Below the pieces are notes generated by a model. The model was not told the origin of the DNA. It did no database searches and saw nothing but the letters and a program-made list of their open reading frames with translations. A program made the position numbers and the translations under genes. A stretch of 64,000 bases of DNA. Source: Phenylobacterium parvum. Its GTDB lineage: Bacteria > Pseudomonadota > Alphaproteobacteria > Caulobacterales > Caulobacteraceae. The stretch is taken from the NCBI RefSeq assembly GCF_003150835.1, contig NZ_CP029479.1, positions 186,001 through 250,000 on the forward strand. The letters run 5' to 3'. Within the stretch, counting starts at the first letter, position 1. Each line of letters opens with the position of its first letter. This document shows, piece after piece, positions 26,437-35,324 of the stretch.

Positions 26437-26464
26437 TGCGAAGGTGCGGCGTATCGCCTCCGGC

Positions 26465-27346
26465 CTAGCGAAGGACCGTCAGGCCGTTGCGGATGACGGT
26501 GACGTTGCGGGCCTTCACCCGGGCTTCGAACGAGATGTTCTTGCCGTCCTTCCAGATATCCACCGTGATCACGTCGCCCGGGAAGACGGGCGAGGAGAAG
26601 CGGGCCTGGTGCGAGTAGATCTGGTCGGCGTCGAACCCGGTCACCTCCTGAAGGATGGCCCGGCAGGTGATCCCGTAGGTGCACAGGCCGTGCAGGATGG
26701 GGCGGTCGAAGCCCGCCTTCTTCGCCACGCCGGGGTCGGAGTGCAGGGGGTTGCGGTCGCCGTTCAGGCGATAGAGCAGGGCCTGGTCCTCGCGGGTGGC
26801 GAAGTCGACCGAAATGTCCGGCGCCCGGGTCGGCACGGCGTGCGGCTCGGGAGCCCCCTCGGAAGGGCCGCCGAAGCCGCCGTCGCCACGGGCGAAGGTG
26901 GAGCCGGTCAGGGTGGCGACCTTCTCGCCCTTCTCGTCGGTCCAGACGGTCTCATTGATGATGACCGCTCCCTTGCCCTCGCCCTTGTCGTAGGCGCCGA
27001 CGGTTCGGCCCTCGGCGGTGAAGGTCCCGCTGGTGGGCAGGGGCTTGTGAAGCTCGACCTTCTGCTCGCCGTGGACAACCATCAGGAAGTTGATCTGGCT
27101 GGGCCTGTGGCCGGGCGGCATTTCCGGGGCGGGGCCCGTCGCGCCGCGCAGGGCGGCCGCCAGCACAGTGGCGGCGGTCGGCACGACCTTCAGGCCCTTT
27201 TCGTAGACGAAGGCCAGTTCGGTCTCGTTCATCGGGTCCTGCCCCAGGCCGATGCCGAGGGCATAGAGCATCACGTCCTTGTCGCCGAACGAGAAGGTCC
27301 GCGGGGCTGTGCGCTGCTGAAGGATGTCGGGATAGAAGATGGCCAT
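26465..27346 (-). CDS. MaoC-family enoyl-CoA hydratase 2-like protein
   Basis: Predicted 293 residues from ATG 27346, chosen because homology starts at FYPDILQQRTAPRTFSFGDKD. It has two hot-dog domains: a degenerate N-terminal half (about 1-150) and a C-terminal half with the hydratase-2 motif YRLNGDRNPLHSDP (catalytic Asp and His) and PILHGLCTYGIT. Relatives hydrate trans-2-enoyl-CoA to the R-3-hydroxy product in beta-oxidation of sterols or fatty acids. ARFSSPVFPGDVITVDIW is the family end block. No thiolase or dehydrogenase partner is adjacent. Confidence 0.9.
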   Translation of the reverse strand: MAIFYPDILQQRTAPRTFSFGDKDVMLYALGIGLGQDPMNETELAFVYEKGLKVVPTAATVLAAALRGATGPAPEMPPGHRPSQINFLMVVHGEQKVELHKPLPTSGTFTAEGRTVGAYDKGEGKGAVIINETVWTDEKGEKVATLTGSTFARGDGGFGGPSEGAPEPHAVPTRAPDISVDFATREDQALLYRLNGDRNPLHSDPGVAKKAGFDRPILHGLCTYGITCRAILQEVTGFDADQIYSHQARFSSPVFPGDVITVDIWKDGKNISFEARVKARNVTVIRNGLTVLR

Positions 27347-27543
27347 GAAATTGTTTCCTCTCCGCCGGCGGCCTGGCCACCGTGTCTTATGAGGGGATAG
27401 AAGCGGGTCCGCCGGGCGCGCGCAAGCCGCGGCGACCTGGATTTGCCGCCAATCCTGCAATCGGTTAGAAGCGGCGACCTCCGCTGCGACGGGTCCGCCG
27501 TCGCCGCGCCTGCGACATCCGCCCTCCAGACCGAAGGCATCCC

Positions 27544-28353
27544 ATGGCGACCACCACCCAGCTCTCCCGCGGCGGCCAGATCACCGGCAGCGTCCTCTTC
27601 TACAGCAAGCCGGAACCCCTCTCGCCGGAGACGCACAAGGGAATGGGCGTCAAGCGCCTGGACGGCCCCTTCGGTTTCGCCCGGCCCGGCCACGCGGTGC
27701 CCCTGACGGTCACCGAGTTCAGCATCGCCTGCCTGACCTTCCCGATCATCTTCGTGGGCGACGACAAGACCCCCCTGGCGGTGATGGGCCTCAACGCCGA
27801 CCAGAACATGTTCCTGCGTGAGGACGGCCTGTTCGACCCGGGCATCTACGTGCCGGCCTACATCCGGCGCTATCCCTTCGTCTTCGCCAATGACGATGTC
27901 GCCCAGCAGTCGATCCTCTGCATTGACCGCGCTGCGGAGTTCATCGTGGAGGGCGGCGACCTGCCCTTCTTCAACCCGGACGGCTCGCCCAGCGAGTACA
28001 CCCAGAACTGCATCGAGTTCTGCAACAACTACGAGATCGAGCGGCAGAAGACGATGAGCTTCATCCAGCTGCTCAAGGAACTGGACCTGTTCGAGGTCAA
28101 GACGGCCAGCCATACGCCGATCAATCCCGACGGCACCGCCGGCGAGCCCCAGCAGATCGCCGAGTACTTCGGCATCTCGGAGGAGAAGCTGAACGCCCTG
28201 CCGCAGGAAAAGCTGGCCGAGCTGCGCGACAACGGCGCCCTGCAGCAGATCTACGCGCACATCATCAGCCTGTTCGGCTGGGACCGCCTCGTGGCCCTGC
28301 AGATCTACAAGCTGTCGGAAGCCGCGGCGCGCGAGGCTGGCGAGATCGCCTAG
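27544..28353 (+). CDS. SapC-family protein
   Basis: Predicted 269 residues. It resembles the SapC family (Pfam SapC), found in Caulobacterales and relatives often near TonB receptors and of unclear biochemical role. Seen: VPLTVTEFSIACLTFPIIFVGDDKTPLAVMGLN, FDPGIYVPAYIRRYPFVFAN, DLPFFNPDGSPSEY, and KELDLFEVKTASHTPINPDGT. No signal peptide or membrane helix. ATG 27544. The 197 bases upstream show no clear promoter motif. Its stop overlaps that of the convergent MaoC-like gene by four bases. Confidence 0.88.
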   Translation: MATTTQLSRGGQITGSVLFYSKPEPLSPETHKGMGVKRLDGPFGFARPGHAVPLTVTEFSIACLTFPIIFVGDDKTPLAVMGLNADQNMFLREDGLFDPGIYVPAYIRRYPFVFANDDVAQQSILCIDRAAEFIVEGGDLPFFNPDGSPSEYTQNCIEFCNNYEIERQKTMSFIQLLKELDLFEVKTASHTPINPDGTAGEPQQIAEYFGISEEKLNALPQEKLAELRDNGALQQIYAHIISLFGWDRLVALQIYKLSEAAAREAGEIA

Positions 28354-28784
28354 CGCGTAAAGACGGAGCGGGTCAGGCAGGAGAAGACCAGCCGGCCCGC
28401 CTCGTCCAGCAGGTCATGCTGGGCGATGATGATGCCCTTGCCGTCTCCGACGGGATCCTTGCCCATGATCGTCATGCGGCCGCGCAGGACCTCTCCGGCT
28501 GGAGGGTTCCGGACCCAGCGCAGGGCGTCGACGCCCAGCCGCTTGGTCTGGGGCCAGCCCACGGCGGAGACGGCGTCAAGCCGGCTCCAGATCGCATAGA
28601 CCATGGCGTCCGGCGCCCCGCGGTCCGCCGGCCAGCCCGGGGCGAAGGCTTCGGTGAAGGCCTCGAGGGCGCGGGCATCCACCCGCACCTCCCCAAGGGG
28701 CGCCACCTGTCCGATCTCGATCTCGTCAAACCTGCCCGGCACGAACGGGTCTCCCTCTCGCGGATTCACGACCGGGACGATCAT
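28350..28784 (-). CDS. MaoC-like single hot-dog dehydratase
   Basis: Predicted 144 residues from ATG 28784; the long upstream open frame is antisense to the DsbD gene and is not counted. The single hot-dog fold resembles MaoC/NodN-type dehydratases: RFDEIEIGQVAPLGEVRVDARALEAFTEAFAP, then RLGVDALRWVRNPPAGEVLRGRMTI and a terminal HDLLDEAGRLVFSCLTRSVF. The D-x-N-P-x-H active-site motif is not evident (GWPADRGAPDAMVYAIWS instead), so catalysis is unsure and a thioesterase-like or binding role is possible. It converges on SapC. Confidence 0.72.
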   Translation of the reverse strand: MIVPVVNPREGDPFVPGRFDEIEIGQVAPLGEVRVDARALEAFTEAFAPGWPADRGAPDAMVYAIWSRLDAVSAVGWPQTKRLGVDALRWVRNPPAGEVLRGRMTIMGKDPVGDGKGIIIAQHDLLDEAGRLVFSCLTRSVFTR

Positions 28785-28898
28785 GGGGCGGCGCGCCGGC
28801 GAAATCGAGCCCCTGCATCGGCCCGGCGCAGATTGCCATGGAGGGGTGCGGGGCCATATTAGGCGCGGTCCCGGTCCGTGTGACCGTCGGGGGTTCCC

Positions 28899-31025
28899 AT
28901 GCTCAAGAGATTGCTCGCCGGTCTGGTGGCCCTCGTCGCCCTTGGGACGCTTGGCCCGGCCCGTTCCGCCCTCGCAGAGCCGGTCAGGACCCGCCACCTG
29001 ACCGCCGAACTGGTCGCCGCCGCCGACGGCGCCGCCCCCGGGAGCGAGGTCCAGCTGGCCCTCCGGCAGGTCACCGACAAGGGCTGGCACACCTATTGGC
29101 GGAATTCCGGGGACTCGGGGGCGCCCACCGAGCTGACATGGACGCTGCCTGCAGGTTGGAGCGCCGGCGAGATCGTCTGGGCGCCGCCCTCCCGCAAGCC
29201 CATCGGCCCCCTTATGAACTACGGCTACGCCGGAGAGGTCCTCCTGCCGGTCAAGGTCAAGGTCCCGGCCTCGGCGCGGCCGGGCCAGACCGCCGACCTG
29301 CGCGTCCAGGTGGCCTTCCTGGTCTGTTCTGACGTCTGCGTACCCGAGGACGCCGACCTCTCGATCCGCGTGAAGGTGGTGTCCGGAGACCCCGCCCCTG
29401 ATCCGACCTGGGGGCCTCGCATCCAGGCCGCCCTCGACGCCGCTCCCCAGCCGGGTCAGGTCCAGGCGGTGCTCGTTTCCGCACCCTCCGGCCTCAAGGT
29501 CGCCGCCACCGGACCCGTCCTGGCGGGCGGATCCGTGAAGCAGGCGTACTTCTTTCCCTACGAGACGGGGATCCTCGACCATGCGGCGCCGCAGGCCCTG
29601 GAGCGGGGTCCGGAAGGCCTGACTCTCTCCCTGAAGCCGGCGCCCGGTGCGGTGGCCCCGGCCGCCCTCGGCGGGGTGCTGGAAGTGGATGGCAAGGTCT
29701 ATGAGATCCAGGCCGCCCCGGGTGTGGCCCCCGCAGGCGCCTCGGGCCTCGGCCCGCCCCCTTCCGCCCGCCCGGCGGGCTCCGCGTCGGGCAGCCTCGC
29801 CGGCGCCATCCTCTTCGCCTTCATCGGCGGCCTGATCCTCAACCTCATGCCCTGCGTCTTTCCAGTCCTGGCCATGAAGGCCGCCTCGCTGGCGGGGCAT
29901 GGGCATGACCGGCGCGCAGCCCGCCTGCAGGGCCTGGCCTTCCTGGCCGGGGTCATGGCCACCTTCCTTGGCCTCGCCGTGCTGCTGCTTGTGGTGCGCG
30001 CCGGCGGCGCCGCCGTCGGCTGGGGCTTCCAGCTGCAGTCGCCGCCGGTGGTGTCCGCCCTCGCCCTGCTCATGCTGGCGGTGGGCCTCAACATGTCCGG
30101 CCTTTTCGAGATCGGCGGCTCCCTGCAGGGGATCGGTTCCGGCGCAGCCTCCCGGGGCGGGGGCCTTGGGGCCTTCCTGACCGGCGCCCTGGCGGTGGTG
30201 GTGGCGGCGCCCTGCACTGCGCCCTTCATGGCGCCGGCCCTGGGCTGGGCCATGACCCAGCCGGCGGCCGTGTCCCTTGCGGTGTTCGCCGGCCTCGGCC
30301 TTGGCTTCGCCGCGCCCTTCACCCTTGCCGCCCTTGCGCCTGGTCTCCTCGCCCGGCTACCTCGGCCGGGCCCCTGGATGGACATCTTCCGCAAGATCCT
30401 GGCCTTCCCGATGTACGGCGCGGCCGCCTGGCTGGCCTGGGTGCTGGCGGTCCAGGCCGGTCCGGACCTGCTGGCCCGGCTGCTGGCGGCCGGCGTCCTC
30501 CTGGCCTTCGCCTGCTGGCTCGCCGGCCTGGCCCAGAAGCGGGCGATCCTCGGCCAGCCTGCCCGCATCCTGGGCATCGCCGCCTTCGCCGTCGCCGCCC
30601 TGTCGGTCGCCGGCGCCGTCTGGCCCTCGTCCGCCGCCGCAGACGCCTCGGCCTCCGGCGGCGAAACCTCGGGGCTGGCCTACGAGGCCTACACGCCCGA
30701 GCGTCTTGCCGCCCTGCAGGCAGAGGGCAGGCCGGTCTTCGTGAACTACACCGCCGCCTGGTGCGTGACCTGCCAGGTCAATGAGAGGGTCGCCTTCTCC
30801 ACCCGCACGGCCGCCGAGGCCTTCAAGGCGAGCGGGGTGGTCTACCTGAAGGCCGACTGGACCCGGCGCGACGCCGTGATCGCCAAGGATCTCGAGCGCT
30901 TTGGCCGAGCCGGGGTGCCGCTCTACCTCGTCTATCCGGCGGGCGGCGGCGAACCCCGCATCCTCCCCCAGCTCCTGACCCCGGACATCGTCGCCCGCGC
31001 GGTCCGGGACGCCGCCCGGGGGTGA
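28899..31025 (+). CDS. Thiol:disulfide interchange protein, DsbD/ScsB type
   Basis: Predicted 708 residues. It passes electrons from cytoplasmic thioredoxin across the inner membrane to periplasmic thiols. A signal peptide ends near ALA (residue 26). The N-terminal periplasmic domain has a Cys pair in LVCSDVCVPED (C143, C147). The membrane domain (about 290-590) contains the paired Cys motifs LNLMPCVFPVLAMK and VVAAPCTAPFMAP. The C-terminal thioredoxin domain has AAWCVTCQVNE. Size and the alpha-domain spacing resemble ScsB-type rather than E. coli DsbD. The partner substrates are unknown. It overlaps pgi by four bases. Confidence 0.92.
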   Translation: MLKRLLAGLVALVALGTLGPARSALAEPVRTRHLTAELVAAADGAAPGSEVQLALRQVTDKGWHTYWRNSGDSGAPTELTWTLPAGWSAGEIVWAPPSRKPIGPLMNYGYAGEVLLPVKVKVPASARPGQTADLRVQVAFLVCSDVCVPEDADLSIRVKVVSGDPAPDPTWGPRIQAALDAAPQPGQVQAVLVSAPSGLKVAATGPVLAGGSVKQAYFFPYETGILDHAAPQALERGPEGLTLSLKPAPGAVAPAALGGVLEVDGKVYEIQAAPGVAPAGASGLGPPPSARPAGSASGSLAGAILFAFIGGLILNLMPCVFPVLAMKAASLAGHGHDRRAARLQGLAFLAGVMATFLGLAVLLLVVRAGGAAVGWGFQLQSPPVVSALALLMLAVGLNMSGLFEIGGSLQGIGSGAASRGGGLGAFLTGALAVVVAAPCTAPFMAPALGWAMTQPAAVSLAVFAGLGLGFAAPFTLAALAPGLLARLPRPGPWMDIFRKILAFPMYGAAAWLAWVLAVQAGPDLLARLLAAGVLLAFACWLAGLAQKRAILGQPARILGIAAFAVAALSVAGAVWPSSAAADASASGGETSGLAYEAYTPERLAALQAEGRPVFVNYTAAWCVTCQVNERVAFSTRTAAEAFKASGVVYLKADWTRRDAVIAKDLERFGRAGVPLYLVYPAGGGEPRILPQLLTPDIVARAVRDAARG

Positions 31026-32587
31026 GCGCCGTGACCGATCCCTGGGAGGCCCTGGCCCGCGCTGCAGCGTCTGATCCGCCGCTCCGGCGCCTCTTTGAGG
31101 TCGAGCCCGACCGCGTCCGTCGCCTGACTTTCGAGGCCTGCGGCCTGGCCATGGACCTCGCCAAGCAGCCCTGGTCTGCGGCCAGCTTCGCCCGGGCGGT
31201 CGACCTTGTCCGCGCCTGCGGCCTCGAGGCGGCGCGGGAGGCCCTCTTCGCCGGCGAGGCGGTCAACACCTCCGAGGGTCGCGCCGTCCTGCACATGGCC
31301 CTGCGCGATCCCGGGGCCCGGGACTGGCGCGCTGGCGGCCAGGCGGTCGCCCGGTCCGTGCGGTCAGAGCTCGACCGCATGCTGCACTTCGCCGGGACGG
31401 TGCGGAACGAGGGCGCGATCCGGGCGGTGGTGCACATCGGCATCGGCGGGTCGGACCTCGGGCCGCGACTGGTCTGGGAGGCCCTGGCCCCCGCCGTCCC
31501 GGAGATCGAGCTGCGCTTTGCAGCCAATGTGGATCCATCCGAGATCACCGCCGCCCTGGCTGGCCTCGACCCGGCCCGCACCCTGGTGATCGTGGTCTCC
31601 AAGACCTTCACCACCCAGGAGACCCTGTTCAACGCCCGCGCCGCCCGCGCCTGGCTGGCGTCGGCGCCGGGGGCGAAGACGCGCCTCGCGGCCGTCACCG
31701 CCGCGCCGGGGGCCGCCGCCGAATTCGGCGTCGACGCCGACCGCATCTTCCCCTTCGCCGACTGGGTGGGCGGGCGCTTCTCCCTGTGGTCGGCGGTGGG
31801 CCTGTCCTGCGCCATCGGCCTGGGGCCCGAGACCTTCGCCGGCCTGCTGGCCGGGGCGGCGACGATGGACAGCCATTTCCTTTCGGCCCCGCCGGAAGAA
31901 AGCCTGCCCGTGGTCCTGGCCCTGGCCCACGTCCTGAACCGCGACATCCTCGGCAGGCCTGCCCGTGCGGTGGTTCCCTACGCCCGCCGACTGCGTCTCC
32001 TGCCGGCCTTCCTCCAGCAGCTGGAGATGGAGTCCAACGGCAAGCGCGTGGGGCGCGATGGCCGGCCCGTGGCGCGACCGACCGCCGGCGTCGTCTTCGG
32101 CGAGCCCGGAACCAATGGCCAGCACGCCTTCTTCCAGGCCCTGCACCAGGGAACCGACGTCATTCCCCTCGACATCCTGGCCGTGCGCCAGGCCGTGGAG
32201 GGCGACCCCGCCGCTCACCGCGCCCTGCTGGCCAACGCCATCGCCCAGGCTGAGGCCCTGATGGCCGGGCGGACGGAGGCCGAGGCGCTTGCGGCCGCTG
32301 GCGGCGATCCTGTGCTCGCCGCGCAGAAGGCGTTTCCCGGCGACCGCCCCTCGGGCTTCCTGCTGATGGAGCGCCTCGACCCGCCGACCCTCGGCGCCCT
32401 CCTGGCCCTCTTCGAGCACAAGGTCTTCGTCGAGGGCGTCCTCTGGGGGCTCAACAGCTTCGACCAGTGGGGCGTTGAGCTGGGCAAGGTCCTGGCCGCC
32501 CGCATCCTGCCCGAGCTGGAGGGCGGGGCGCCTGCGGCGCACGACGCCTCCACCGCGGCCCTGGTCGCCCGCCTGCGCGGCGAGTGA
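31022..32587 (+). CDS. pgi: Glucose-6-phosphate isomerase
   Basis: Predicted 521 residues. It interconverts glucose-6-phosphate and fructose-6-phosphate in the cytoplasm. Signature blocks: [88 protein letters not shown] (the PGI signature with catalytic Glu) and [15 protein letters not shown]. Start GTG 31022 overlaps the upstream stop (GTGA); GTG 31031 is a second possibility. Coupling to the DsbD-like gene is probably only positional. Confidence 0.97.
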   Translation: MSAVTDPWEALARAAASDPPLRRLFEVEPDRVRRLTFEACGLAMDLAKQPWSAASFARAVDLVRACGLEAAREALFAGEAVNTSEGRAVLHMALRDPGARDWRAGGQAVARSVRSELDRMLHFAGTVRNEGAIRAVVHIGIGGSDLGPRLVWEALAPAVPEIELRFAANVDPSEITAALAGLDPARTLVIVVSKTFTTQETLFNARAARAWLASAPGAKTRLAAVTAAPGAAAEFGVDADRIFPFADWVGGRFSLWSAVGLSCAIGLGPETFAGLLAGAATMDSHFLSAPPEESLPVVLALAHVLNRDILGRPARAVVPYARRLRLLPAFLQQLEMESNGKRVGRDGRPVARPTAGVVFGEPGTNGQHAFFQALHQGTDVIPLDILAVRQAVEGDPAAHRALLANAIAQAEALMAGRTEAEALAAAGGDPVLAAQKAFPGDRPSGFLLMERLDPPTLGALLALFEHKVFVEGVLWGLNSFDQWGVELGKVLAARILPELEGGAPAAHDASTAALVARLRGE

Positions 32588-32600
32588 CCCCTGCGACGGG

Positions 32601-32628
32601 TTTACGCTTCCAGCGCCTCCGCTACAGT
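32601..32628 (+). promoter_or_regulatory. Candidate promoter of the acyl-CoA synthetase gene
   Basis: TTTACGC (32601-32607), a 13-base spacer and GCTACAGT (32621-32628) match the Caulobacter housekeeping consensus TTGaCgS-N10-14-GCTAnAwC at 12 of 15 positions, 48 bases before the ATG. Confidence 0.55.
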
Positions 32629-32676
32629 GGCCCCAGAGGGGCGGCCAGCGCCCCCGCTGGAGGAGACACAAGGCCC

Positions 32677-34218
32677 ATGTATCTCGCCGACCACGCCCGC
32701 CTGACCCCCGACAAGCCGGCCCTCATCTCGGCGGACTCGGGCCAGGTCGTGACCTTCGCCCAGCTGGACGAGCGCTCCCTGAGGATGGCCAACCTGTTCC
32801 GTGACAGGGGCCTGAAGCGCGGCGACCACGTCGCCCTCCTGATGGAGAACAACCTCGCCTTCCTTGATGCGGTCTGGGCCTGCTTCCGGTCCGGCCTCTA
32901 CATCACCACCATCAACCGCTACCTGCCGCCAGACGAGGCCGCCTACATCGTCAATGACTGCGGGGCCAAGGTCCTGATCAGCTCCTACGCCAAGCGCGAG
33001 ACCGCCGAGGGCCTGTCCGACCTCATCCCGGCCTGCCCGATCCGCCTGATGGTCGACGGCGTCATCCCCGGCTGGGAATCCTACGAGGCGGCCCGGGACG
33101 GCGCCTCGCCGGCGCCCCTCGACCAGGAGTGGATGGGCGATTCCATGCTCTATAGCTCGGGCACCACGGGCCGGCCGAAGGGCATCCTGCGGCCCCTGCC
33201 GGAGGTCAGCCCCGCCGAGGCCTTCGCCCTGCGCCAGCAGGCCAACCGCTACGGCTTTGGCCCGGACACGGTCTACCTGTCGCCGGCGCCCCTCTACCAC
33301 GCCGCCCCCCTGGCCTACGTGGTCACCGTCCAGTCCTTCGGCGGGACGGTGGTGATGATGGAGCGGTTCGACGCCGAGCGGTCGCTGGAGCTGATCCAGG
33401 ACTACCGGGTCACCCATTCCCAGTGGGTGCCGACCATGTTCGTGCGCATGCTCAAGCTGCCGGAAAAGGCCCGCCGGGCCTTCGATGTCTCCAGCCTTCA
33501 GGTCGCCATCCACGCCGCCGCCCCCTGCCCGGTGGAGGTCAAGCGCCAGATGATCGAATGGTGGGGGCCGGTCCTCTACGAGTACTACGCCGGCACCGAG
33601 GGCTCGGGCTCGACCTTCATCGACAGCGAGGACTGGCTGAAGCACCCGGGCTCGGTGGGCCGGGCCGCCGTCGGCGTCCTTCGCGTCTGCGACGAGGAGG
33701 GGAATGAGCTGCCCCCCGGCGAGACCGGGCTCATCTACTTCGAACGCGAGATCCCTACCTTCGAGTACCACAACGACCCCGAGAAGACCCGGTCGTCGCG
33801 GCATCCGAAGCACCCCAACTGGAACGCCCTGGGCGACGTCGGCTACCTGGACGAGGAGGGGTATCTCTACCTCACCGACCGCAAGGCCTTCATGATCATC
33901 TCGGGCGGGGTGAACATCTATCCCCAGGCCATCGAGGACGCCCTGATCACCCATCCCAAGGTCGCCGACGTGGCGGTCTTCGGCGTGCCGGACCCGGAGA
34001 TGGGCGAGGCCGTCAAGGCGGTGATCGAGCCGGCTCCGGGCGTAGCGCCCTCCGAGGACCTCGCCGCCGAGCTCATGACCTACGCCCGCGAGCACCTGGC
34101 CCACTACATGGCCCCGCGCTCCATCGACTTCATCGAGGAAATGCCGCGCCTGCCCACCGGCAAGCTCTACAAGCGCATCCTCCGCGACGCCTACTGGCAG
34201 GGCGACCGCAAGATCTGA
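32677..34218 (+). CDS. Acyl-CoA synthetase (AMP-forming)
   Basis: Predicted 513 residues from ATG 32677, preceded by GGAGGAG. It activates a carboxylic acid to its CoA thioester via an acyl-adenylate. Core motifs: P-loop [13 protein letters not shown] (A3), TEGSGSTFI (A5 region; YYAGTEG), [20 protein letters not shown] (A7/A8) and LPTGKLYKR (A10) with the catalytic Lys. FadD3/long-chain-like, but the substrate cannot be read. The next gene is an SDR 20 bases downstream, so the pair may act in one catabolic route. Confidence 0.94.
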   Translation: MYLADHARLTPDKPALISADSGQVVTFAQLDERSLRMANLFRDRGLKRGDHVALLMENNLAFLDAVWACFRSGLYITTINRYLPPDEAAYIVNDCGAKVLISSYAKRETAEGLSDLIPACPIRLMVDGVIPGWESYEAARDGASPAPLDQEWMGDSMLYSSGTTGRPKGILRPLPEVSPAEAFALRQQANRYGFGPDTVYLSPAPLYHAAPLAYVVTVQSFGGTVVMMERFDAERSLELIQDYRVTHSQWVPTMFVRMLKLPEKARRAFDVSSLQVAIHAAAPCPVEVKRQMIEWWGPVLYEYYAGTEGSGSTFIDSEDWLKHPGSVGRAAVGVLRVCDEEGNELPPGETGLIYFEREIPTFEYHNDPEKTRSSRHPKHPNWNALGDVGYLDEEGYLYLTDRKAFMIISGGVNIYPQAIEDALITHPKVADVAVFGVPDPEMGEAVKAVIEPAPGVAPSEDLAAELMTYAREHLAHYMAPRSIDFIEEMPRLPTGKLYKRILRDAYWQGDRKI

Positions 34219-34238
34219 ACTCAGCAGGAAAGACCATC

Positions 34239-35099
34239 ATGCAGGACCTCGCGGGAAAGACCGCCTTCATCACCGGCGGCGCCTCGGGCCTTGGCCTGGC
34301 CATGGCCCACGCCTTCGGCGCCGCGGGCATGAACGTCATGCTGGCCGACATCGAGACCGAGGCCCTGGCCCGGGCGGTCGCCGAGCTGGAGGCCCGGCAG
34401 GTGCGCGTGGCCGCCGTCCAGTGCGACGTCACCGACCGCGCCGCCCTGGTCGCCGCCGCCCGCGAGACGGTGGCCGCCTTTGGAAAGGTCCATGTCCTTT
34501 GCAACAACGCCGGCGTGGGCGCCGGCGGGGCGGCGGACGACATGAAGCCCGCCGACTGGGACTGGACCTTCCAGGTCAACCTGATGGGGGTGATTTACGG
34601 CTTCGAGGCCTTCCTGCCCCACATCCGCGCCCACGGAGAAGGCGGGGCGATCATCAACACCGCCTCCATGGCCGGCCACATGTCGCCCCCGGGCATGGAG
34701 GCCTACAGCGCCTCCAAGTTCGCCGTGGTGGCCCTGACCGAGGGCTGGGCGGCCCAGCTGGCGCCCGAGAACATCCAGGTCCAGGTCCTCTGCCCCGGAT
34801 TCGTGCGCACCCGCATCAACCAATCGGGCCGCAACCGCCCGGCCAGGTTCGGCGGCCCCCAGGTGCGCGAGATCGTCCCGGACGACCGGGTGGCGAACGG
34901 CATCGACCCGGCCCGGGTCGGCGCCCGGGTGCTGGAGGCCCTTCAGGCCGGCGACCTCTACATCTTCACCCACCCGGACATGCGGCCCTTCGTCCAGATG
35001 CGGTTCCAGGGGATCATGGCGGGCTTTGACTCCGCCGACCGCAGCCAGGCCCTGGCCGGCATGGACTACCGGACCCCGGACCTCGATCTCCTGCCCTGA
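34239..35099 (+). CDS. Short-chain dehydrogenase/reductase
   Basis: Predicted 286 residues. Classical SDR: NAD(P) motif TGGASGLGLAMA (TGxxxGxG), NNAG in LCNNAGVGAGG, catalytic Ser in IINTASMAGH, and YxxxK as YSASK. An acidic Asp after beta-2 (MLADIETEAL) favours NAD over NADP. It is in an operon with the acyl-CoA synthetase; the substrate is presumably an alcohol or hydroxyacyl compound, unassigned. Followed by a strong hairpin at 35111-35141 and then the his leader. Confidence 0.94.
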   Translation: MQDLAGKTAFITGGASGLGLAMAHAFGAAGMNVMLADIETEALARAVAELEARQVRVAAVQCDVTDRAALVAAARETVAAFGKVHVLCNNAGVGAGGAADDMKPADWDWTFQVNLMGVIYGFEAFLPHIRAHGEGGAIINTASMAGHMSPPGMEAYSASKFAVVALTEGWAAQLAPENIQVQVLCPGFVRTRINQSGRNRPARFGGPQVREIVPDDRVANGIDPARVGARVLEALQAGDLYIFTHPDMRPFVQMRFQGIMAGFDSADRSQALAGMDYRTPDLDLLP

Positions 35100-35110
35100 G
35101 GCGCGCCCTC

Positions 35111-35141
35111 CCGCCGGGCCCGGGACTGGACGGCCCGGCGG
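35111..35141 (+). terminator. Strong hairpin after the SDR gene
   Basis: CCGCCGGGCC (35111-35120) pairs perfectly with GGCCCGGCGG (35132-35141), loop 11 bases. No T-tract follows, so it is an atypical terminator or a 3'-end stabiliser. The candidate his-leader promoter overlaps it. Confidence 0.5.
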
Positions 35142-35156
35142 CTATGGGCTAGGGAC
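35127..35156 (+). promoter_or_regulatory. Candidate promoter of the his leader
   Basis: TGGACGG (35127-35133), 14-base spacer, GCTAGGGA (35148-35155), a partial match to TTGaCgS-N10-14-GCTAnAwC. Transcription would start at or just before the leader-peptide ATG at 35164, so the mRNA may be leaderless. Pattern only. Confidence 0.4.
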
Positions 35157-35163
35157 CCGGCCC

Positions 35164-35241
35164 ATGTTCCGTCAGGTTCATCATCACGGCCTCCACCATC
35201 CGACCTGCGAAAGCGGGAGCGGGCGGGTGCGTTCAGCCTGA
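35164..35241 (+). CDS. hisL: Histidine-rich leader peptide upstream of hisS
   Basis: A 25-codon frame, ATG 35164 to TGA 35241: M-F-R-Q-V-H-H-H-G-L-H-H-P-T-C-E and nine more residues. Five of the seven codons 6-12 are His (CAT or CAC), far above chance and directly upstream of hisS-hisZ-hisG. This is the classic layout of a ribosome-stalling attenuator leader: low charged tRNA-His would stall translation in the His run. No Shine-Dalgarno is visible, consistent with a leaderless start. The peptide itself probably has no function. Too short for routine gene calling. Attenuation is inference from position and codon content. Confidence 0.72.
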   Translation: MFRQVHHHGLHHPTCESGSGRVRSA

Positions 35242-35250
35242 TCGAACCTC

Positions 35251-35290
35251 CGGCGCCGGCCCCCGCGCAATGCGGACGGGGCCGGCCGGC
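35251..35290 (+). promoter_or_regulatory. Candidate attenuator hairpin of the his leader
   Basis: GCCGGCCCC (35255-35263) pairs with GGGGCCGGC (35278-35286), 9 bp, starting 13 bases after the leader stop codon. No T-run follows, so it is not a textbook intrinsic terminator; it could act with Rho or hide the hisS ribosome site (AAGGGATAGG, about 35311-35320). Confidence 0.5.
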
Positions 35291-35324
35291 GGCTCCGTCC
35301 CTGGCCAACCCAAGGGATAGGACC

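Noticed and set aside
35026..35163. A longer in-frame start for the His-rich leader peptide reaching back into the SDR gene
   Set aside because: That would place the start within the SDR coding region; the ATG at 35164 just after a candidate promoter gives a compact leader.
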